This document shows positions 39,480-52,800 of a stretch of DNA of 64,000 bases, one piece after another. Location of the stretch: contig OZ026843.1 in assembly GCA_964023205.1 (NCBI GenBank), positions 1,349,029 through 1,413,028 on the forward strand, read 5' to 3'. The position numbers and the translations under genes were made by a program. The notes under the pieces were generated by a model. It was not told where the DNA came from. It saw only the letters and a list, made by a program, of their open reading frames with translations, and did no database searches. This DNA is from Lutraria lutraria. Lineage: Eukaryota; Mollusca; Bivalvia; Venerida; Mactridae. Positions within the stretch are counted from its first letter, which is position 1. Every line of letters starts with the position of its first letter.

Positions 39480-40735
39480 TCAGATTTATATCCTGACAAC
39501 ATCACTAATCAACGTATGTTTCAGTGTATGTTAGCTGTGGTCAGATTTATATGCTTACAACAACACCAATCAACGTATGTTTCAGTGTATGTTAGCTGTG
39601 GTCAGATTTATATCCTGACAACAACAATCAACGTATGTTTCAGTGTATGTTAGCTGTGGTCAGATTTATATCCTTACAACAACACCAATCAACTTATGTT
39701 TTAGTGTATGTTAGCTGTGGTCAGATTCATATCCTTACAACAACACCAATCAACGTATGTTTCAGTGTATGTTAGCTGTGGTCAGATTTATATCCTGACA
39801 ACAACAATCAACGTATGTTTCAGTGTATGTTAGCTGTGGTCAGATTTATATCCTGACAACATCACCAATCAACTTATGTTTTAGTGTATGTTAGCTGTGG
39901 TCAGATTTATATCCTGACAACAACACCAATCAACATATGTTTTAGTGTATGTTAGCTGTGGTCAGATTTATATCCTGACAACATCACTAATCAACGTATG
40001 TTTCAGTGTATGTTAGCTGTGGTCAGGTTTATATACTTACAACAACAATCAACTTATGTTTCAATGTATGTTAGCTGTGGTCAGATTTATATCCTGACAA
40101 CAACACCAATCAACTTATGTTTCAGTGTATGTTAGCTGTGGTCAGATTTATATCCTGACAACATCACTAATCAACGTAAGTTTTAGTGTAGGTTAGTTGT
40201 GGTCAGATTTATATCTTGACAACAACAATCAACGTATGTTTCAGTGTATGTTAGCTGTGGTCAGATTTATATGCTTACAACAACACCAATCAACGTATGT
40301 TTCAGTGTATGTTAGCTGTGGTCAGATTTATATCCTGACAACAACAATCAACGTATGTTTCAGTGTATGTTAGCTGTGGTCAGATTTATATCCTTACAAC
40401 AACACCAATCAACTTATGTTTTAGTGTATGTTAGCTGTGGTCAGATTTATATCCTTACAACAACACCAATCAACGTAAGTTTCAGTGTTTCTTAGCTGTG
40501 GTCAGATTTATATCCTGACAACAACAATCAACGTATGTTTCAGTGTATGTTAGCTGTGGTCAGATTTATATCCTGACAACATCACCAATCAACATATGTT
40601 TTAGTGTATGTTAGCTGTGGTCAGATTTATATCCTGACAACAACACCAATCAACATATGTTTTAGTGTATGTTAGCTGTGGTCAGATTTATATCCTGACA
40701 ACATCACTAATCAACGTATGTTTCAGTGTATGTTA
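39480..40735 (+). repeat. Cassette C (720-bp HOR), second copy
   Basis: Matches 31,350-32,545 at an exact offset of 8,188 bp, confirmed by TATGCTTAC (31,363 and 39,551), CAGATTCATATCC (31,540 and 39,728) and TTTCAATG (31,871 and 40,059). A private change, GTGTTTCTTAG near 40,487, replaces GTGTTTGTTAG. The copy ends inside a monomer near 40,745, where it joins part A. Confidence 0.9.
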
Positions 40736-43505
40736 GCTGTGGTCAGGTTTATATCCTTACAACAACCCCATCAACGTATGTTTCAGTGTAGGTTAGCTGT
40801 GGTCAGATTTATATCCTTACAACAACACCTACCAACGTTTGTTTCAGTGTATGTTAGCTGTGGTCAGATTTATATCCTTACAACAACACCATCAACGTAT
40901 GTTTCAGTGTAGGTTAGCTGTAGTCAGATTTATATCCTTACAACAACACCATCAACGTATGTTTCAGTGTAGTTTAGCTGTAGTCAGATTTATATCCTTA
41001 CAACAACACCAATCAACGTTTGTTTCAGTGTATGTTAGCTGTGGTCAGATTTATATCCTTACAACAACACCTACCAACGTATGTTTCAGTGTATGTTAGC
41101 TGTGGTCAGATTTATATCCTTACAACAACACCTACCAACGTATGTTTCAGTGTATGTTAGCTGTAGTCAGATTTATATCCTTACAACAACAACATCAACG
41201 TATGTTTCAGTTTAGGTTAGCTGTGGTCAGATTTATATCCTTACAACATCACTAATCAACTTATGTTTTAGTGTATATTAGCTGTGGTCAGATTTATATC
41301 CTTACAACAACACCAATCAACTTATGTTTTAGTGTATGTTAGCTGTGGTCAGATTTATATCCTAACAACATCACTAATCAACGTATGTTTTAGTGTATGT
41401 TGGCTGTGGTCAGATTTATATCCTTACAACAACACCAATCAAATTATGTTTTAGAGTATGTTAGCTGTTGTCAGATTTATATCCTAACAACATCACTAAT
41501 CAACGTATGTTTTAGTGTATGTTAGCTGTGGTCAGATTTATATCCTGACAACAACACCAATCAACTAATGTTTTAGTGTATGTTAGCTGTAGTCAGATTT
41601 ATATCCTTACAACAACACCATCAACGTATAATTTAGTGTATGTTAGCTGTGGTCAGATTTATATCCTTACAACAACACCGATCAACGTATGTTTCAGTGT
41701 GTGTTAGCTGTGGTCAGATTTATATCCTGACAACAACACCGATCAACGTATGTTTCAGTGTATGTTAGCTGTGGTCAGATTTATATCCTTACAACAACAC
41801 CAATCAACGTATGTTTCAGTGCAGGTTAGCTGTGGTCATATTTATATCCTTACAACAACACCATCAACGTATGTTTCAGTGTATGTTAGCTGTGGTCAGA
41901 TTTTTATCCTTGCAACAACACCGATCAACGTATGTTTCAGTGTAGGTTAGCTGTGGTCAGATTTATATCCTTACAACAACACCAATCAACGTATGTTTCA
42001 GTGTAGGTTAGCTGTGGTCAGATTTATATCCTTACAACAACACCAATCAACGTATGTTTCAGTGTAGGTTAGCTGTGGTCAGATTTATATCCTCACAACA
42101 ACACCATTAACGTATGTTTCAGTGTATGTTAGCTGTGGTCAGATTTATATCCTTACAACAACACCGATCAACGTATGTTTCAGTGTAGGTTAGCTGTGGT
42201 CAGATTTATATCCTTACAACAACAATCAACGTATGTTTCAGTGTATGTTAGCTGTGGTCAGATCTATATCCTTACAACAACAATCAACGTATGTTTCAGT
42301 GTATGTTAGCTGTGGTCAGATTTATATCCTGACAACATCACCAATCAATTTATGTTTCAGTGGATGTTAGCTGTGGTCAGATTTATATCCTGACAACAAC
42401 AATCAACGTATGTTTTAGTGTATGTTAGCTGTGGTCAGATTTATATCCTGACAACATCACTAATCAACTTATGTTTTAGTGTAGGTTAGCTGTGGTCAGA
42501 TTTATATCCTTACAACAACAATCAAGGTATGTTTCAGTGTATGTTAGCTGTGGTCAGACTTATATCCTGACAACATCACCAATCAACTTATGTTTTAGTG
42601 TATGTTAGCTGTGGTCAGATTTATATCCTGACAACAACAATCAACGTATGTTTTAGTGTATGTTAGCTGTGGTCAGATTTATATCCTGACAACAACACCA
42701 ATCAACTTATGTTTTAGTGTATGTTAGCTGTGGTCAGATTTATATCCTGACAACAACACCAATCAACTCATGTTTTAGTGTATGTTAGCTGTGGTCAGAT
42801 TTATATCCTGACAACATCAATAATCAACGTATGTTTTAGTGTATGATAGCTGTGGTCAGATTTATATCCTGACAACAACACCAATCAACTGATGTTTTAA
42901 AGTATGTTAGCTGTTGTCAGATTTATATCCTGACAACATCACTAATCAACGTATGTTTCAGTGTATGTTAGCTGTGGTCAGATTTATATCCTTACAACAC
43001 CAATCAACGTATGTTTCAGTGTATGTTAGCTGTGGTCAGATTTATATCCTGACAACAACACCATCAACGTATGTTTTAGTGTATGTTAGCTGCGGTCAGA
43101 TTTATATCCTGACAACATCACTAATCAACGTATGTTTTAGTGTATGTTAGCTGTGGTCAGATTTATATCCTGACAACAACAATCAACGTATGTTTCAGTG
43201 TATGTTAGCTGTGGTCAGATTTATATCCTGACAACAACACCAATCAACTTATGTTTTAGTGTATGTTAGCTGTGGTCAGATTTATATCCTGACAACAACA
43301 CCAATCAACTTATGTTTCAGTGTATGTTAGCTGTGGTCAGATTTATATCCTGACAACATCACTAATCAACGTAAGTTTTAGTGTAGGTTAGCTGTGGTCA
43401 GATTTATATCTTGACAACAACAATCAACGTATGTTTCAGTGTATGTTAGCTGTGGTCAGATTTATATCCTGACAACATCACTAATCAACGTATGTTTCAG
43501 TGTAT
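40736..43505 (+). repeat. 2,835-bp HOR (47-mer), copy in tandem, unit 1
   Basis: Part A begins at the AACCCCATC monomer without the usual AGCACCAATC monomer in front. Part B and a four-monomer connector (CACCAATC, CAACGTAAG, TCTTGAC/ACAACAATC, ATCACTAATC; 241 bp) follow. Equivalent positions in the next unit are 2,835 bp away (for example the dyad core at 42,912 versus 45,747). The region is repeated at 57.8-60.6 kb with offset 17,087. Private changes include CAGTGCAGG near 41,820, GATTTTTATCC near 41,900, CAAGGTATG near 42,526 and CAGACTTATATCC near 42,556. Confidence 0.9.
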
Positions 43506-46130
43506 GTTAGCTGTGGTCAGATTTATATCCTTACAACAGCACCAATCAACGTATGTTTCAGTGTATGTTAGCTGTGGTCAGATTTATATCCTTACAACAA
43601 CCCCATCAACGTATGTTTCAGTGTAGGTTAGCTGTGGTCAGATTTATATCCTTACAACAACACCTACCAACGTTTGTTTCAGTGTATGTTAGCTGTGGTC
43701 AGATTTATATCCTTACAACAACACCATCAACGTATGTTTCAGTGTAGGTTAGCTGTAGTCAGATTTATATCCTTACAACAACACCATCAACGTATGTTTC
43801 AGTGTAGTTTAGCTGTAGTCAGATTTATATCCTTACAACAACACCAATCAACGTTTGTTTCAGTGTATGTTAGCTGTGGTCAGATTTATATCCGTACAAC
43901 AACACCTACCAACGTATGTTTCAGTGTATGTTAGCTGTGGTCAGATTTATATCCTTACAACAACACCTACCAACGTATGTTTCAGTGTATGTTAGCTGTA
44001 GTCAGATTTATATCCTTACAACAACAACATCAACGTATGTTTCAGTTTAGGTTAGCTGTGGTCAGATTTATATCCTTACAACATCACTAATCAACTTATG
44101 TTTTAGTGTATATTAGCTGTGGTCAGATTTATATCCTTACAACAACACCAATCAACTTATGTTTTAGTGTATGTTAGCTGTGGTCAGATTTATATCCTAA
44201 CAACATCACTAATCAACGTATGTTTTAGTGTATGTTGGCTGTGGTCAGATTTATATCCTTACAACAACACCAATCAAATTATGTTTTAGAGTATGTTAGC
44301 TGTTGTCAGATTTATATCCTAACAACATCACTAATCAACGTATGTTTTAGTGTATGTTAGCTGTGGTCAGATTTATATCCTGACAACAACACCAATCAAC
44401 TAATGTTTTAGTGTATGTTAGCTGTAGTCAGATTTATATCCTTACAACAACACCATCAACGTATAATTTAGTGTATGTTAGCTGTGGTCAGATTTATATC
44501 CTTACAACAACACCGATCAACGTATGTTTCAGTGTATGTTAGCTGTGGTCAGATTTATATCCTGACAACAACACCGATCAACGTATGTTTCAGTGTATGT
44601 TAGCTGTGGTCAGATTTATATCCTTACAACAACACCAATCAACGTATGTTTCAGTGTAGGTTAGCTGTGGTCATATTTATATCCTTACAACAACACCATC
44701 AACGTATGTTTCAGTGTATGTTAGCTGTGGTCAGATTTATATCCTTGCAACAAGACCGATCAACGTATGTTTCAGTGTAGGTTAGCTGTGGTCAGATTTA
44801 TATCCTTACAACAACACCAATCAACGTATGTTTCAGTGTAGGTTAGCTGTGGTCAGATTTATATCCTTACAACAACACCAATCAACGTATGTTTCTGTGT
44901 AGGTTAGCTGTGGTCAGATTTATATCCTCACAACAACACCATTAACGTATGTTTCAGTGTATGTTAGCTGTGGTCAGATTTATATCCTTACAACAACACC
45001 GATCAACGTATGTTTCAGTGTAGGTTAGCTGTGGTCAGATTTATATCCTTACAACAACAATCAACGTATGTTTCAGTGTATGTTAGCTGTGGTCAGATCT
45101 ATATCCTTACAACAACAATCAACGTATGTTTCAGTGTATGTTAGCTGTGGTCAGATTTATATCCTGACAACATCACCAATCAATTTATGTTTCAGTGGAT
45201 GTTAGCTGTGGTCAGATTTATATCCTGACAACAACAATCAACGTATGTTTTAGTGTATGTTAGCTGTGGTCAGATTTATATCCTGACAACATCACTAATC
45301 AACTTATGTTTTAGTGTAGGTTAGCTGTGGTCAGATTTATATCCTTACAACAACAATCAACGTATGTTTCAGTGTATGTTAGCTGTGGTCAGATTTATAT
45401 CCTGACAACATCACCAATCAACTTATGTTTTAGTGTATGTTAGCTGTGGTCAGATTTATATCCTGACAACAACAATCAACGTATGTTTTAGTGTATGTTA
45501 GCTGTGGTCAGATTTATATCCTGACAACAACACCAATCAACTTATGTTTTAGTGTATGTTAGCTGTGGTCAGATTTATATCCTGACAACAACACCAATCA
45601 ACTCATGTTTTAGTGTATGTTAGCTGTGGTCAGATTTATATCCTGACAACATCAATAATCAACGTATGTTTTAGTGTATGATAGCTGTGGTCAGATTTAT
45701 ATCCTGACAACAACACCAATCAACTGATGTTTTAAAGTATGTTAGCTGTTGTCAGATTTATATCCTGACAACATCACTAATCAACGTATGTTTCAGTGTA
45801 TGTTAGCTGTGGTCAGATTTATATCCTTACAACACCAATCAACGTATGTTTCAGTGTATGTTAGCTGTGGTCAGATTTATATCCTGACAACAACACCATC
45901 AACGTATGTTTTAGTGTATGTTAGCTGCGGTCAGATTTATATCCTGACAACATCACTAATCAACGTATGTTTTAGTGTATGTTAGCTGTGGTCAGATTTA
46001 TATCCTGACAACAACAATCAACGTATGTTTCAGTGTATGTTAGCTGTGGTCAGATTTATATCCTGACAACAACACCAATCAACTTATGTTTTAGTGTATG
46101 TTAGCTGTGGTCAGATTTATATCCTGACAA
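43506..46130 (+). repeat. 2,835-bp HOR, tandem unit 2
   Basis: Full part A and part B following directly on unit 1. It carries a private ACAAGACCGATC linker at 44,750 that is shared only with 61,837 (offset 17,087 bp), plus private GTATATCCGTAC near 43,892 and GTTTCTGTGTAGG near 44,893. The perfect dyad core is at 45,747. Its connector runs into a shortened cassette C instead of another part A. Confidence 0.9.
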
Positions 46131-47100
46131 CAACACCAATCAACTTATGTTTCAGTGTATGTTAGCTGTGGTCAGATTTATATCCTGACAACATCACTAA
46201 TCAACGTAAGTTTTAGTGTAGGTTAGCTGTGGTCAGATTTATATCTTGACAACAACAATCAACGTATATTTCAGTGTATGTTAGCTGTGGTCAGATTTAT
46301 ATGCTTACAACAACACCAATCAACGTATGTTTCAGTGTATGTTAGCTGTGGTCAGATTTATATCCTGACAACAACAATCAACGTATGTTTCAGTGTATGT
46401 TAGCTGTGGTCAGATTTATATCCTGACAACATCACCAATCAACTTATGTTTTAGTGTATGTTAGCTGTGGTCAGATTTATATCCTGACAACAACACCAAT
46501 CAACATATGTTTTAGTGTATGTTAGCTGTGGTCAGATTTATATCCTGACAACATCACTAATCAACGTATGTTTCAGTGTATCTTAGCTGTGGTCAGGTTT
46601 ATATACTTACAACAACAATCAACGTATGTTTCAGTGTATGTTAGCTGTGGTCAGATTTATATCCTTACAACAACAATCAACGTATGTTTCAGTGTATGTT
46701 AGCTGTGGTCAGATTTATGTCCTGACAACATCACTAATCAACGTAAGTTTCAGTGTATGTTAGCTGTGGTCAGATTTATATCCTTACAACAGCACCAATC
46801 AACGTATGTTTCAGTGTATGTTAGCTGTGGTCAGATTTATATCCTTACAACAACACCAATCAACGTATGTTTCAGTGTATGTTAGCTGTGGTCAGATTTA
46901 TATCCTTACAACAACCCCATCAACGTATGTTTCAGTGTAGGTTAGCTGTGGTCAGATTTATATCCTTACAACAGTACCAATCAACGTATGTTTCAGTGTA
47001 TGTTAGCTGTGGTCAAATTTATATCCTTACAACAACACCAATCAACGTATGTTTCAGTGTAGGTTAGCTGTGGTCAGATTTATATCCTGACAACATCACT
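46131..47100 (+). repeat. Shortened cassette C and mixed part A entry
   Basis: CAACGTAAG, TCTTGAC, TATGCTTAC, ATCACCAATC, AACATATG and GTCAGGTTTATATACTTAC follow in 720-family order, but about three monomers are missing. Then AGCACCAATC, AACCCCATC and a private AGTACCAATC linker near 46,975 appear. Other private variants are GTATCTTAG with the GTCAGGTTT core near 46,580, TTATGTCCTGAC near 46,715 and CAACGTAAGTTTCAG near 46,745. Confidence 0.75.
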
Positions 47101-49225
47101 AATCAACGTATGTTTCAGTGTATGTTAGCTGTGGTCAGATTTATATCCTTACAACAACCCAATCAACTTATGTTTCAGTGTAGGTTAGCTGTGGTCAGAT
47201 TTATATCCTTACAACAACACCTACCAACGTTTGTTTCAGTGTATGTTAGCTGTGGTCATATTTATATCCTTACAACAACACCATCAACGTATGTTTCAGT
47301 GTAGGTTAGCTGTAGTCAGTTTTATATCCTTACAACAACACCATCAACGTATGTTTCAGTGTAGTTTAGCTGTAGTCAGATTTATATCCTTACAACAACA
47401 CCAATCAACGTTTGTTTCAGTGTATGTTAGCTGTGGTCAGATTTATATCCTTACAACAACACCTACCAACGTATGTTTCAGTGTATGTTAGCTGTGGTCA
47501 GATTTATATCCTTACAACAACACCTACCAACGTATGTTTCAGTGTATGTTAGCTGTAGTCAGATTTATATCCTTACAACAACAACATCAACGTATGTTTC
47601 AGTTTAGGTTAGCTGTGGTCAGATTTATATCCTTACAACATCACTAATCAACTTATGTTTTAGTGTATGTTGGCTGTGGTCAGATTTATATCCTTACAAC
47701 AACACCAATCAACTTATGTTTTAGTGTATGTTAGCTGTGGTCAGATTTATATCCTAACAACATCACTAATCAACGTATGTTTTAGTGTATGTTGGCTGTG
47801 GTCAGATTTATATCCTTACAACAACACCAATCAAATTATGTTTTAGTGTATGTTAGCTGTAGTCAGATTGATATCCTAACAACATCACTTATCAACGTAT
47901 GTTTTAGTGTATGTTAGCTGTGGTCAGATTTATATCATGACAACAACACCAATCAACTTATGTTTTAGTGTATGTAAGCTGTAGTCAGATTTATATCCTT
48001 ACAACAACACCATCAACGTATATTTTAGTGTATGTTAGCTGTGGTCAGATTTATATCCTTACAGCAACACCGATCAACGTATGTTTCAGTGTATGTTAGC
48101 TGTGGTCAGATTTATATCCTGACAACAACACCGATCAACGTATGTTTCAGTGTATGTTAGCTGTGGTCAGATTTATATCCTTACAACAACACCAATCAAC
48201 GTATGTTTCAGTGTAGGTTAGCTGTGGTCATATTTATATCCTTACAACAACACCATCAACGTATGTTTCAGTGTATGTTAGCTGTGGTCAGATTTATATC
48301 CTTACAACAACACCGATCAACGTATGTTTCAGTGTAGGTTAGCTGTGGTCAGATTTATATCCTTACAACAACACCAATCAACGTATGTTTCAGTGTATGT
48401 TAGCTGTGGTCAGATTTATATCCTGACAACATCACTAATCAACTTATGTTTTAGTGTAGGTTAGCTGTGGTCAGATTTATATCCTTACAACAACAATCAA
48501 CGTATGTTTCAGTGTATGTTAGCTGTGGTCAGATTTATATCCTGACAACAACAATCAACGTATGTTTTAGTGTATGTTAGCTGTGGTCAGATTTATATCC
48601 TGACAACAACACCAATCAACTTATGTTTTAGTGTATGTTAGCTGTGGTCAGATTTATATCCTGACAACAACACCAATCAACTTATGTTTTAGTGTATGTT
48701 AGCTGTGGTCAGATTTATATCCTGACAACATCAATAATCAACGTATGTTTTAGTGTATGTTAGCTGTGGTCAGATTTATATCCTGACAACAACACCAATC
48801 AACTGATGTTTTAGTGTATGTTAGCTGTTGTCAGATTTATATCCTGACAACATCACTAATCAACGTATGTTTCAGTGTATGTTAGCTGTGGTCAGATTTA
48901 TATCCTTACAACACCAATCAACGTATGTTTCAGTGTATGTTAGCTGTGGTCAGATTTATATCCTGACAACAACACCATCAACGTATGTTTTAGTGTATGT
49001 TAGCTGTGGTCAGATTTATATCCTGACAACATCACTAATCAACGTATGTTTTAGTGTATGTTAGCTGTGGTCAGATTTATATCCTGACAACAACAATCAA
49101 CGTATGTTTCAGTGTATGTTAGCTGTGGTCAGATTTATATCCTGACAACAACACCAATCAACTTATGTTTTAGTGTATGTTAGCTGTGGTCAGATTTATA
49201 TCCTGACAACAACACCAATCAACTT
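47101..49225 (+). repeat. Diverged 2,835-type repeat (A and shortened B)
   Basis: Part A order with more private changes than other copies: AACCCAATC with AACTTATG near 47,158, GTCATATTTATATCC near 47,256, GTCAGTTTTATATCC near 47,318, GTTGGCTG twice, CAGATTGATATCC near 47,867, CACTTATC near 47,888, ATATCATGAC near 47,935 and GTAAGCTGTAG near 47,976. Part B lacks about nine of its front and middle monomers. The perfect dyad core is at 48,826. It may be an older or less homogenised copy. Confidence 0.75.
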
Positions 49226-49895
49226 ATGTTTCAGTGTATGTTAGCTGTGGTCAGGTTTATATCCTGACAACAACACCAATCAACTTATGTTTTAGTGTAT
49301 GTTAGCTGTGGTCAGATTTATATCCTGACAACAACACCAATCAACTTATGTTTTAGTGTATGTTAGCTGTGGTCAGATTTATATCCTGACAACATCAATA
49401 ATCAACGTATGTTTTAGTGTATGTTAGCTGTGGTCAGATTTATATCCTGACAACAACACCAATCAACTGATGTTTTAGTGTATGTTAGCTGTTGTCAGAT
49501 TTATATCCTGACAACATCTCTAATCAACGTATGTTTCAGTGTATGTTAACTGTGGTCAGATTTATATCCTTACAACACCAATCAACGTATGTTTCAGTGT
49601 ATGTTAGCTGTGGTCAGATTTATATCCTGACAACAACACCATCAACGTATGTTTTAGTGTATGTTAGCTGTGGTCAGATTTATATCCTGACAACATCACT
49701 AATCAACGTATGTTTTAGTGTATGTTAGCTGTGTCAGATTTATATCCTGACAACAACAATCAACGTATGTTTCAGTGTATGTTAGCTGTGGTCAGATTTA
49801 TATCCTGACAACAACACCAATCAACTTATGTTTTAGTGTATGTTAGCTGTGGTCAGATTTATATCCTGACAACAACACCAATCAACTTATGTTTC
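48565..49895 (+). repeat. 664-bp tandem pair (11-mer) around the dyad cassette
   Basis: The dyad cores at 48,826 and 49,490 and all surrounding monomers (two CACCAATC with AACTTATG, CATCAATAATC, CAACTGATG, ACAACACCAATC, CACCATC, ATCACTAATC, ACAACAATC) repeat 664 bp apart. The second unit has private CATCTCTAATC, GTTAACTG and a one-base deletion giving GCTGTGTCAG at 49,728-49,737. Confidence 0.85.
48826..49110 (+). repeat. Conserved five-monomer dyad cassette (representative)
   Basis: A perfect-dyad monomer with ATCACTAATC is followed by a 58-bp ACAACACCAATC monomer, a 60-bp CACCATC monomer with TTTTAG, an ATCACTAATC monomer and a 58-bp ACAACAATC monomer. This succession recurs almost unchanged from dyad positions 29,428, 30,809, 34,903, 36,282, 39,116, 42,912, 45,747, 49,490, 55,961, 56,625 and 59,999, with a near version at 13,193. 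Its open frame of 78 codons starts only at TTG and is a by-product of monomer lengths, so I do not call it a gene. Confidence 0.75.
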
Positions 49896-52800
49896 AGTGT
49901 ATGTTAGCTGTGGTCAGATTTATATCCTGACAACATCACTAATCAACGTAAGTTTTAGTGTAGGTTAGCTGTGGTCAGATTTATATCTTGACAACAACAA
50001 TCAACGTATGTTTCAGTGTATGTTAGCTGTGGTCAGATTTATATGCTTACAACAACACCAATCAATGTATGTTTCAGTGTATGATAGCTGTGGTCAGATT
50101 TATATCCTGACAACAACAATCAACGTATGTTTCAGTGTATGTTAGCTGTGGTCAGATTTATATCCTTACAACAACACCAATCAACTTATGTTTTAGTGTA
50201 TGTTAGCTGTGGTCAGATTTATATCCTTACAACAACACCAATCAACGTATGTTTCAGTATATGTTAGCTGTGGTCAGATTTATATCCTGACAACAACAAT
50301 CAACGTATGTTTCAGTGTATGTTAGCTGTGGTCAGATTTATATCCTGACAACATCACCAATCAACTTATGTTTTAGTGTATGTTAGCTGTGGTCAGATTT
50401 ATATCCTGACAACAACACCAATCAACATATGTTTTAGTGTATGTTAGCTGTGGTCAGATTTATGTCCTTACAACAACACCAATCAACGTATGTTTCAGTA
50501 TATGTTAGCTGTGGTCAGATTTATATCCTGACAACAACAATCAACGTATGTTTCAGTGTATGTTAGCTGTGGTCAGATTTATATCCTGACAACATCACCA
50601 ATCAACTTATGTTTTAGTGTATGTTAGCTGTGGTCAGATTTATATCTTGACAACAACAATCAACGTATGTTTCAGTGTATGTTAGCTGTGGTCAGATTTA
50701 TATCCTGACAACATCACTAATCAACGTATGTTTCAGTGTATGTTAGCTGTGGTCAGGTTTATATACTTACAACAACAATCAACGTATGTTTCAGTGTATG
50801 TTCGCCGTGGTCAGATTTATATCCTGACAACAACACCAATCAACTTATGTTTCAGTGTATGTTAGCTGTGGTCAGATTTATATCCTGACAACATCACTAA
50901 TCAACGTAAGTTTTAGTGTAGGTTAGCTGTGGTCAGATTTATATCTTGACAACAACAATCAACGTATGTTTCAGTGTATGTTAGCTGTGGTCAGATTTAT
51001 ATGCTTACAACAACACCAATCAACGTATGTTTCAGTGTATGTTAGCTGTGGTCAGATTTATATCCTGACAACAACAATCAACGTATGTTTCAGTGTATGT
51101 TAGCTGTGGTCGGATTTATATCCTTACAACAACACCAATCAACTTATGTTTTAGTGTATGTTAGCTGTGGTCAGATTTATATCCTTACAACAACACCAAT
51201 CAACGTATGTTTCAGTGTATGTCAGCTGTGGTCAGATTTATATCCTGACAACAACAATCAACGTATGTTTCAGTGTATGTTAGCTGTGGTCAGATTTATA
51301 TCCTGACAACATCACCAATCAACTTATGTTTTAGTGTATGTTAGCTGTGGTCAGATTTATATCCTGACAACAACACCAATCAACATATTTTTTAGTGTAT
51401 GTTAGCTGTGGTCAGATTTATATCCTGACAACATCACTAATCAACGTATGTTTCAGTGTATGTTAGCTGTGGTCAGGTTTATATACTTACAACAACAATC
51501 AACGTATCTTTCAGTGTATGTTAGCTGTGGTCAGATTTATATCCTTACAACAACAATCAACGTATGTTTCAGTGTATGTTAGCTGTGGTCAGATTTATAT
51601 CCTGACAACATCACTAATCAACGTATGTTTCAGTGTATGTTAGCTGTGGTCAGATTTATATCCTTACAACACCAATCAACGTATGTTTCAGTGTATGTTA
51701 GCTGTGGTCAGATTTATATCCTGACAACAACAATCAACGTATGTTTCAGTGTATGTTAGCTGTAGTCAGATTTATATCCTTACAACAACACCAATCAACA
51801 TATGTTTTAGTGTATCTTAGCTGTGGTCAAATTTATATCCTTACAACAACACCAATCAACTTATGTTTTAGTGTATGTTAGCTGTGGTCAGATTTATATC
51901 CTTACAACAACACCAATCAACGTATGTTTCAGTATATGTTAGCTGTGGTCAGATTTATATCCTGACAACAACAATCAACGTATGTTTCAGTGTATGTTAG
52001 CTGTGGTCAGATTTATATCCTGACAACATCACCAATCAACTTATGTTTTAGTGTATGTTAGCTGTGGTCAGATTTATATCCTGACAACAACACCAATCAA
52101 CATATGTTTTAGTGTATGTTAGCTGTGGTCAGATTTATATCCTTACAACAACAATCAACGTATGTTTCAGTATATGTTAGCTGTGGTCAGATTTATATCC
52201 TGACAACAACAATCAACGTATGTTTCAGTGTATGTTAGCTGTGGTCAGATTTATATCTTGACAACAACAATCAACGTATGTTTCAGTGTATGTTAGCTGT
52301 GGTCAGATTTATATCCTGACAACAACACCAATCAACATATGTTTTAGTGTATGTTAGCTGTGGTCAGATTTATATCCTTACAACAACAATCAACGTATGT
52401 TTCAGTATATGTTAGCTGTGGTCAGATTTATATCCTGACAACATCACCAATCAACTTATGTTTTAGTGTATGTTCGCTGTGGTCAGATTTATATCTTGAC
52501 AACAACAATCAACGTATGTTTCAGTGTATGTTAGCTGTGGTCAGATTTATATCCTGACAACATCACTAATCAACGTATGTTTCAGTGTATGTTAGCTGTG
52601 GTCAGGTTTATATACTTACAACAACAATCAACGTATGTTTCAGTGTATGTTCGCCGTGGTCAGATTTATATCCTGACAACAACACCAATCAACTTATGTT
52701 TCAGTGTATGTTAGCTGTGGTCAGATTTATATCCTGACAACATCACTAATCAACGTAAGTTTTAGTGTAGGTTAGCTGTGGTCAGATTTATATCTTGACA

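Noticed and set aside
50801..50810. CENP-B box-like site in TTCGCCGTGG monomers
   Set aside because: The mammalian CENP-B box needs TTCG, four bases, A, two bases, CGGG. After TTCG the sequence lacks the A and the CGGG. The variant is also too rare to be a regular box.
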